From Hysterangium stoloniferum (taxonomy: Eukaryota > Basidiomycota > Agaricomycetes > Hysterangiales > Hysterangiaceae): DNA of 64,000 nucleotides. Made by a program: the position numbers and the translations under genes. The DNA is taken from NCBI GenBank assembly GCA_015178975.1, contig WHVD01000132.1, positions 124,001 through 188,000 on the forward strand, in the 5' to 3' direction. A model generated the notes under the pieces. That model worked only from the letters and a program-made list of their open reading frames with translations. It had not been told where the DNA came from and searched no databases. Positions 56,720-64,000 of this stretch are shown here, one piece after another. How positions within the stretch are numbered: the first letter of the stretch is position 1; each line of letters begins with the position of its first letter.

Positions 56720-57060
56720 CAACTAATCAGTGAATGTACAAATGCACTATTGTATGCTCAAATATCTTTGTGAAACTCCCTGCCATTGTCTGTACCATCC
56801 TCTAGGAGGGACCTTAAATTCTCAGGGACTGGCTGAAGTTTTGGAAGGACTATCTGTCCTTCCTTGCAACACATGTCAAATTTGGGATGTGTCTGAGAGC
56901 TACTTGACAGATGCTCATCCATTCAGTGAAAGGCTCCACAGTCTGAATACTGTATAGTCATAGGTTCCAAGTCATGTTTCACAATCATGTCTTCTATGAC
57001 TGGTTGCTGTCCAATGGTAATTGTTGAGCAGGAGGGAGACACCTTGGTTGCTCCCATTGG
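56720..57060 (-). pseudogene. Helitron Rep fragment (zinc-like region)
   Basis: The minus strand reads IGQQPVIEDMIVKHDLEP, YSDCGAFH-stop-MDEHLSSSSQTHPKF and NLRSLLEDGTDNGREFHKDI. This matches residues of the intact Helitron protein around its Cys-rich region (IGRQPVVEDRFQRHDLGR, SDCGALHWMDER, TLRSLLENNTDNSREFLKNI). Stops at two places. It lies just downstream of the kinase gene. Confidence 0.85.
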
Positions 57061-57410
57061 CTCTGTATACTCATGGAGCAACAGAAAAACTGCCTTTAAG
57101 GCCAGCCTGTCATTCCATAGTTTCTCTTCCATTCCTTACTTAGCAAAGATGAAGTAATAGCAGCAACTTTATCCTTGATGTAACTAATTGAGATAGGGAT
57201 GTGGGGAATTCTAGATGAGGAATCTATATTGCTATGTCAAGTTTTGGATATGCAAGATACATTGTCCCCCATGTGGCCAGTCAATAATTAGTGTTTTAAT
57301 GCAATATGGGCCATTGCAAGGCTCATTGGTCTATAATCAGTAGGATTCCAACTCCTCTGGGAATGGTTGGGAGTGGATTAGCCCTTCCTTCACCACTATG
57401 GCTTCACATT
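57061..57410. other. Stretch without recognisable genes
   Basis: Short decayed frames on the minus strand only; possibly more of the old Helitron or another element. Confidence 0.3.
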
Positions 57411-57415
57411 CAGTG

Positions 57416-58157
57416 TGTTAAGAACTGAAAACTGACTAATGATGGTAGGCCGACGGGGACCAATCGGAAGGACTTGGCTTCAGCTTATGTACTGCACCCT
57501 CACAAATGTCTGTCGGGTGTCCTTAAATTTCAGACGGGCGAAGACTAGTCCTAACAAGTACCTCTTGGTGAGTTACTGATCGGGACTGAAGGATAAGTCA
57601 AGTGTTGGGCCAAGGGGTCAGGGACCGAGAGTGGGTGAGCACACGTGAAGGCGGATAGTGGGATACTTAGTATAAGACTTCTAGAGGTGTAAGAGGGTAT
57701 TCTGAGTCGATATTCTGATTGCCTAGTAACTACAACTACAGCAGGTTCATATACAAGTATTTGGCATCTAGAAACTACTAACTAGGAGAAGAGTGGAAAA
57801 TGGTATTGACAAATAAGCTTGACTAGGAACAGGAAGGTTACGATTAGTTCAGAGGCCGTGAAATAACTGAGAGCGGGATTACGAGAAAAGGAAATAGTCT
57901 GAGGGTTACAAGTATATATAGACATATGTGAAACATAGAGTAGAACAGATCATCATAATAAAAAGGGACATATCAGAGTTTAACCAGATAGTACGAGTAT
58001 ATTTTGATGGGGGCGTAAATGGAGTTTGATCACCACGAAAGTGTATGTCAGCATCGGGAGTCCAACAGTTTCCAATGCAGTGACTTGAACACTAACTTGA
58101 AACATCGATAGGTGGCGATAACCTTGGGGACCATCGGGTTGCAACACAGTTGTAACA
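57416..58157 (-). mobile_element. Solo LTR (family C), 742 bp, target duplication CAGTG
   Basis: The minus strand reads TGTTACAACTGTG to AGTTCTTAACA. CAGTG flanks at 57411-57415 and 58158-58162. Collinear with the inner LTR at 47676-48397. Confidence 0.93.
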
Positions 58158-58284
58158 CAGTGGTGGAGTGGTTGCATTCTTAATCCTTGAGCATACAGTT
58201 CCAATAAGCAATTACTCATTCCACTGTAACAAGTGAATTGACCAAAGAATCACTCCATTCTGTCATGAAAATAGAAAACCTCCT

Positions 58285-58475
58285 CTCAGACCTAAGCAGG
58301 CCTGAGCAGGTCAGTCAGATGCTCAGATTTGCCAACTGACAGATCAGGCCTGATTCCATTGAAGACTCGGACAAGGCCTGTCCAGGCTAGTCAGGTGACC
58401 TGCTTAGGCCTGAACAGGTCACGTGGACCTGAACAGGGTTAATCAGGCTTGGACAGGTCATGTCAACTAAATAAA
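58285..58475 (+). repeat. Degenerate GGCCTGANCAGG-type short repeats
   Basis: About twelve scattered or tandem copies of a 10-12-bp motif CCTGANCAGGTCA with intervening variation. The remaining part of 58163-59000 shows no gene. Confidence 0.6.
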
Positions 58476-59002
58476 AATAAAAAAGGGTGGAGCAGGTCAA
58501 ACAACCTGACAGGACCACACAACTCCCTCTCTTATATTTGTCCCAGCTCTAATTAATTCTTTGATTACTAGCTCTCATTGTGGCCGATGATTAGGCACCC
58601 AAGAGATACACGGAGCAAATGAGATTTAATTAATTTACACAAAACACGAATTGAACACACAACCAACAAATAGCTTACATACTCACGACAATACAACATT
58701 ACAACTAAACTATGAGACCTTTACAAGCAAACTTCTTGCGTGGTCTAGATAACTACCAACAATTTCTCCACTTAATATAAGACAATATCAGCTTCATTCT
58801 ATGGTCACTTTTGACTTATCTACCTGAGCTCTATGTATATAAATATGATAGATAGGTAGATATGTTCCATTTTTATAGTAGCATCAGGTGGCTACTCTGG
58901 TACCTAATATTCAATTACATACCTGACTACAGACACATGTTTTAAAGAAATCAACTCCAGGAATTTGCCCCTTGCAACCAGGCATGCTTTTTGTGTGACT
59001 AG

Positions 59003-59152
59003 ATATTAAGAACAGAAAACTGACTGATGTCAGAAGAACAACAGGGACTGAATGGAAGGACTTGGCTTCAGCTTATGTGCTGCACCCTCACAAGTTACCA
59101 TCAGGTGTCCTTAAATTTCGGGCAGGCAAGAACTAATCCTGTCAAGTAAACC
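59003..59152 (-). mobile_element. Truncated LTR fragment (family B/C)
   Basis: It contains the shared LTR landmark GACTTGGCTTCAGCTTATGTGCTGC and the 3' LTR end (TTAAGAAC) at its left side. The rest of the LTR is missing and no target duplication is seen. Confidence 0.65.
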
Positions 59153-59289
59153 TTATGGTAGGCTACATCATACATTACAGTAGCTTAGTCATCAGTTGTA
59201 TTTACTAAGGGACTTTGTCACCCCCTCACCCACATGATAACCTGTTGTCACCAGGAAAAGCCCTTGCTTCAAAGATTTTTAGGATCCTC

Positions 59290-59545
59290 AGTAAAGGCTT
59301 ATTTGATATAAACTCCGCCAATCACTCATCAGATCCTTTAACTGATTTAAAGTCGGTTCAGGATTAACATGTGATTGGCAGGTTTAGAATCCAACGAACT
59401 TTTGGATCCTTAAAAGATCCATAATTGAGTTAACTTCAGTTAAGGATCTAACATGTGATTGCAGGGTTTAGAATCCAATAAACTTTAGGATCCTCAAAAG
59501 ATCCCTAATTAATTTTAACTCTTATAAGGATTCAATAGATGGCTA
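59290..59545 (+). repeat. Tandem repeats of about 85 bp (AACATGTGATTG..GGTTTAGAATCCAA)
   Basis: Two clear copies (from about 59369 and 59448) and a weaker one before them. Each has TTTAGAATCCAA.AACTTT and GGATCCT.AAAAGATCC inverted elements. Confidence 0.75.
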
Positions 59546-59599
59546 TTGGAGCACTGCTCTACTAAGGATCCTAAAATGTTTTGGAGAGGGGGGTTATTC

Positions 59600-59745
59600 C
59601 GGTGTGTATATTCTTACACTTTCCTGATCAAATTTCTTGTTAAGGTGTCTTAAAAGTCCATGCCTGGTGTAACTGCCCAATTTGGGCAAAGCAATGGCAT
59701 CTATTCACATCACACTGCCCTGCGGAAACTGGGCACATGGTTCTG
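59600..59745 (-). repeat. Fragment of dispersed repeat S
   Basis: The minus strand shares the order CCATGTGCC..GATGCCAT.GCTT.GCCCA..TTTTAAGACACCTTAACAAGAAATTT with 25545-25660. Confidence 0.6.
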
Positions 59746-60135
59746 GTGGATAACAATGTAAACAATTTATGCAGGAGTACTAGGACTATAGCCCTGGATG
59801 GACTTGCAACTCACAGGGCATGTAGTGAGCTAGCAGAGGATATTATGCACAATATCATTGTAGGTACAGCTGTTGGCCAAAAATGCACTCATACACCATC
59901 TTTTGACAGTCCCAGGCAAGAAGAGATAGGATCTGGAGCAGGAGCTGATGGTGAGATAAGGAAGTGTGCAAAAAAAGGTCAGTTCACTCTGCATCTTTAC
60001 TACACTTTAGCTAATATTCCCACAGGGATCAGCTCAGTCCTGGCCATTAAGATATATATTAATGAAGATGCTGATCACACAAATACCTATGCAAAACGAG
60101 CAAGGACCTTAATGATCAAGGTAAGTATATTTTAA
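59737..60135 (+). CDS. Hypothetical open frame (about 132 codons), possible first exon
   Basis: It starts at ATG 59737 (MVLVDNNVNNLCRSTRTIAL) and stays open to 60135, with a good GTAAGTATAT donor at 60120 after TLMIK. Middle part GQKCTHTPSFDSPRQEEIGS, later KKGQFTLHLYYTLANIPTGI. No known domain. It sits among dead elements, so it may be a fragment of one. Confidence 0.25.
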   Translation: MVLVDNNVNNLCRSTRTIALDGLATHRACSELAEDIMHNIIVGTAVGQKCTHTPSFDSPRQEEIGSGAGADGEIRKCAKKGQFTLHLYYTLANIPTGISSVLAIKIYINEDADHTNTYAKRARTLMIKVSIF

Positions 60136-60393
60136 ATTCCATTAGATAGCCTACTGATGTCTGCCCACTTGGTAGTGTCATCAACTTTCAGAGCTAACTG
60201 GGACATGTATGTTGTGACATTGGTTGCCCAGTATGTTATTCTTATGTTCATTCCATCTGAGTGATATGTCCTGTAGCTGATGCTTTTTTAAGTCCAGAAA
60301 GCCTTGGGCAAGAAGCTTTGAAATTTTTTGTTTCAGATAATCTTAAAACCAATCAAGACAATGTGAGAGATATCAAATGCTCTTGGGAGAATA

Positions 60394-60672
60394 TTGATAT
60401 GCACTTGTGATGAACAATGCTCTGGAGCATTCAAGTGGATCACAGAACATCATGAGAGAGCAGAAAAAGCTGAACAAGAAAAGGTACGACTGCATGCAGA
60501 ATGGGACAGAGTGGAATGGGAGAAGGAATGGGCACAGGCAGAAAAGGAAACTGGGAGAAGGAGTAGACAGAAGCTGTACTTGAGAGGAAGGAGCAGGTAC
60601 GAATGGAGCTTTTGCATCAATTGGAGGAATTACATGCATCTATTTCAAAAAATGTTATATAAATCTATATAA
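60394..60672 (+). CDS. Short charged, coiled-coil-like open frame
   Basis: Residues 15-60 are rich in Glu, Lys and Arg with Trp (HHERAEKAEQEKVRLHAEWD), suggesting a helix. No family. Probably a remnant of a mobile element gene; adjacent to the LTR at 60727. Confidence 0.2.
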   Translation: MICTCDEQCSGAFKWITEHHERAEKAEQEKVRLHAEWDRVEWEKEWAQAEKETGRRSRQKLYLRGRSRYEWSFCINWRNYMHLFQKMLYKSI

Positions 60673-60726
60673 TTTCTACTTTTGTTTTATATTTTCCAAA
60701 GTAAGAGTTCAACATCTATTCATCAC

Positions 60727-61283
60727 TGTTATGATCTGTTCCTGGATGTTTCCATATCTGACTTCCAACTTCCAACTTCCAACTTCCAACTACGGAACAT
60801 CATAGTTACCATATCTTCCGTATTCTTCCCTTGTTCCACATTTGGTAATTTGTCTGTTGACAAGTATTCACTCATTTGTTTATTATATTTCCATTTTGGA
60901 ATATTGTCTCCCCAATTCGTCTTATTGTATTCCCGTTTCAGAATACTTCCATTTCCATCTTATTGTGGTCTTAGTTTGTAGTACAATAACAAGAAGACTT
61001 ATATTAGTTTCTGCAAATTTGTACTTTACTTTAGATCTGATATCAACTTAGTTTCTTATTCCCTCTTCCATCTTTCTGTATGCTCAATATTCGGAACTCT
61101 TTGGAACTCTGAATATCTGTATCTTCCAGTGTAAGTCTCACCTTTGAAATTAAGGACTTCTGAGCATTTGCATAGAGGTGCAGCACATAACCTGAAGCCA
61201 ACGTCCTGACCCTATCTGATAGTTTCCGAATTCCCAGTGACTTTCTGATGGTTCTGGAATAAGTTCCAACATGGCACTTAACA
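60727..61283 (+). mobile_element. Solo LTR (family B), 557 bp, target duplication ATCAC
   Basis: TGTTATGATC to GGCACTTAACA, flanked by ATCAC at 60722-60726 and 61284-61288. Its start includes a triplicated CTTCCAA. It matches the truncated LTR at 12023-12546 and interrupts the KDZ relic. Confidence 0.92.
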
Positions 61284-62160
61284 ATCACCTCCATGTATAC
61301 CTTGACATATTGGATAGCATAGCACTGTGTCATATAGCTGACACTCTTGTGAATCTTAGCTGCTCCTGAATTACCAATTTCAGCTACACTTGTATTAACT
61401 GATTGTAGGAGGGATCATATTGCATAACAAAGCTGGCAGCACTTGCTTTGCTGCATTTTGTGTGATCAGCAGTGTGAAATTCATCAATTACAAACTGTGC
61501 GTTGCAAAAAAAGGATGGTTTATGAATAAGGCAGTAGGAAGCTGGTTGGCAAGCAAAATCATAGACAATAATTTTGGGAGCAATAGGCCAGTGTGTGTAT
61601 ATTACAGGGAAGACATCATTTAGGCCCTCAGCTGTGGGAATAATGTGGAATCCAAGACAAATCAAATGATGGCACCAGAGGACCATTAGAGCACCAATCA
61701 GGCATGCCTTTTTATATTTATTGTAATACTTTCCACATTCTGTGTCTGTCTTGTTTATCTTCTCTTCAGTTAGACCATCATCCATAATATTGGGATAGTG
61801 GGGATGAATTTGGGCTGGGGGCTTTCCATAGCAGCAATGTACCTGTGATTCACCAGTCTAGGTTTCCTAAATTAACATTGGCAGGTGGAACTTCATGACT
61901 TGAAAGATTGTTATAAACTTCAAGACTCTATGATCTTAACCATTCAATGAGATTACAGAGTGCCTCAGGATAGGGTCCACCCTGAAATGCATTAATCACA
62001 TTTCCAATTCCAGGGCACCAGAGAGGTAAATGTGCAGGGACTAATCTCTTGTCCTTGAACTCCATGAGAAGTGAAATTGAAGATAAAGGAACCAATTGTA
62101 AAACAATGTCATCAGCAGCAATATGATGACACCATGATTAAAAAACATTGTCACAGTATC
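61284..62160 (-). pseudogene. KDZ (Kyakuja-Dileera-Zisupton)-type transposase fragment
   Basis: The minus strand has PKIIVYDFACQPASYCLIHK followed by FFCNAQFVIDEFHTADHTKC. This is the YDFAC..L..Y...R.P..F....F.ID.FH...H..C pattern of the KDZ transposase core common in basidiomycetes; the Asp of YDFAC is a presumed catalytic residue. Upstream on the same strand (62100-61800) decayed frames continue (LWCPGIGNVINAFQGGPYPE). The C-terminal side is cut by the solo LTR at 61283. Only about 150 codons of the core are open. Confidence 0.7.
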
Positions 62161-62314
62161 AAATAAATATTCAGTGACTTACTTGTTTGAGCAGTTCTTG
62201 TGTGGGAACTAGAATTTTATTATCTGATAATGTTAAATAAAGTTCCAGGAATTCTGTGAGTGGGGGAACCATCTTGTGTTGCTCAGCAGTCATATTGTGG
62301 TATTGTGGTGGATA

Positions 62315-64000
62315 TTTACTCACAAAACAGACTCCGCTGAATGATAATGAATGGGTCAACATATCAAGAAAGATGATAAATTTGAGACATGGGAGCCATC
62401 ACCGTGTCCTTTATACCGGCGCTGGTTCATCGGGTTGTACATTGATGCGGGCGACCCATCGGATTCGGCTTCGTCCCGGTAAGGACGCTTGGGATGTCCA
62501 TCGGGCGGAGACCTTGTGCTTAGTGTCACCGTAGGAGCTGCGGCCGCTAGGGTGGGCGTCAGTTTTATGTTTCATGTGGTATTGAAATAATTCACAACCA
62601 ATGAGGTATTTCTTGATATTTGAAGTCATGGAAGTCATGAGGTGAAGACCTTGCCTTCGGCACAGGATCCGGGCTGCTCATCAGCTCGTCCGGCAAGCTC
62701 ACCGTTCCCAGTCCCGTCGTGTGAGGGCAGATCCTGAATTTAATGAAAGTTAAGGACGTATGAGAGAAAAGAGTGGTGCAACATGCTGCGTACTGGATGA
62801 TGAGCCGCCCCAGATGCCCCTATACGACGTCTCTGCAAAGACTTCTATATTTGCACAAAATATTAATTTCATCAATGACACATTGGGATAAAGGAGTCAC
62901 TACCTCGTCTGGATCCATATTATTGATCCCTTCACTGTCAATCGCGGTGGGGGTAGCGCTAGCGTGCGGGGAGTCGAGTTGGCAAGACACAGCATGGTGA
63001 ACGAATGGGACAACTGGGAGCAACACATATCTACAATTATCGCGGATTTTGATGAGTTTTTGTAGAGCCGCGCAAAGGAATGAAGTGTATGAACCAAATG
63101 CTGGAGACAGGTCTGCCTGGGTGCTTGTACCGGCCAACACTTTCTGGTCAGTGGCTTCATCGTCGTCATCGATGAGGGAAGATTCTGTGAATGGTAGGAT
63201 AGTTAAATAATATATTATGAAAAGTAAAAATAAACGACACGAACCCGGTACCATGTACTCCGATCCATCATCACTGGCAGTTTGTGACTTGGAGTGGATG
63301 CTGGTATTTGTCTTGGGACTGATGTGGGGGATAGAAGTCTCATCGTTGGGTCCTGCTCAAATCAAGTCAAGTAAGCATATAATGACATTAATTAAACGAC
63401 GTCGGACACACCTTGCACAATGCACCTGGGCGAATGATCCCGTCAACAACGATCCATCCAGCATGAGAGGGCCATACTCTCCAATATCAACCCTCTTCCC
63501 CTTGTCTTCCCTCGAGATACGCGGGGAATAGTCCAGATTGTCATCAGCGCCGTTGATGTTACTGTCATCCACATTTACAATATGATGACCGGCAGTTTGT
63601 GACTTGGGGCAGATGGTGGTATTTGCCTTGGGAACAATGTGGAGATGGAATGTCCCCACATTGGGTCCTGCTCAAATTAAGTCAAGTCAGTATATGATGA
63701 CATTAATTACACGACGTCGGACAAACCTTTCACAATGCACTGGGCGAATAATCCCATCAACAGGGATCCATTCAGCATGAGGGAACCATACTCTCTCAGG
63801 TTGACTCCCTTTCCCTTGTCTTCCCACGAGATACATGGAGTAGAGTCAGGATCCGCGTCGGTGCCTCGAGGTGACCGTCATCCACAGCGGGTGCATTATC
63901 AGCCGCATCGATGCCCTCGACATTACTGTCATCCTCAGCCGGTGTGATCAGCCGCGCGCTCACGTCTAACGCGCGCATCTTGAAGACGAGAGTGTACGAT
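62315..64000 (-). pseudogene. Family R copy R6 (runs off the right window edge)
   Basis: Minus strand, collinear with R4 8560-10280. The repeat exon (from the edge to about 63727) has a one-base loss near 63872 that shifts the frame. The family intron is the complement of 63726-63668. Module exon 2 (about 63667-63413) is fully open here (SPRISREDKGKRVDIGEYGP), unlike R4. A second intron (63412-63354), the SKSQTASDDG exon, the Asp-rich exon (63190-63095, DDDDEATDQKVLAGTSTQAD) and later exons to DTKHKVSARWTSQASLPGRS (62520-62460) follow. Similarity ends at about 62318. Function unknown. Confidence 0.55.

Noticed and set aside
57171-57410. Possible LINE reverse-transcriptase trace on the minus strand
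   Set aside because: Only a vague resemblance (NPTDYRPMSLA) without the YADD region or an open frame.

Overview
The window looks like a repeat-saturated stretch of a basidiomycete genome, most likely an Agaricomycete. The pointers are short GT-AG introns of about 49-60 nt in the clearest host gene, a divergent casein-kinase-1-type kinase gene, a KDZ-type transposase fossil, Ty3/gypsy chromovirus and Ty1/copia remains, an intact Helitron and many small mobile elements. No rRNA, operon or bacterial-type gene is visible. The species cannot be named from the sequence.

Layout. 1-10.65 kb: copies of one dispersed multi-exon family (called family R here), a broken proline iminopeptidase gene and repeat fragments (called S and T). 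10.7-16.1 kb: a copia-type gag broken by two LTR insertions, a gypsy integrase remnant and an LTR-like promoter region. 17.087-22.845 kb: a full-length but dead chromovirus with a GATAG target duplication. 22.85-32.2 kb: more family R, S and T copies, a 240-bp MITE and a second iminopeptidase relic. 32.2-33.05 kb: a poly-A retroposon carrying a solo LTR. 33.4-43.08 kb: an autonomous Helitron with an intact 1862-codon Rep/helicase, joined head-to-tail to a related element filled with satellite arrays. 43.1-49.5 kb: two abutting TA-flanked terminal-inverted-repeat elements, the second carrying an LTR-within-LTR insertion. 49.67-50.15 kb: a tRNA-like gene and a solo LTR. 50.4-56.5 kb: the only region resembling ordinary host genes, with an RG/PY-rich protein gene on the minus strand and a HAD-like/CK1-like kinase fusion gene on the plus strand. 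56.7-64 kb: Helitron, LTR and KDZ fossils, then another family R copy running off the edge.

Most of the window is therefore mobile DNA at different stages of decay. Nine LTR insertions (eight solo LTRs and the full gypsy element) can be delimited by perfect 5-bp target duplications, so their nesting order can be read directly. The host-level items most worth attention are the HAD-CK1 fusion gene and family R, in which a whole exon plus its phase-1 intron is duplicated in tandem and exon 1 holds a 17-residue (51-bp) repeat. Exact exon joins are my reading of splice signals without transcript data.
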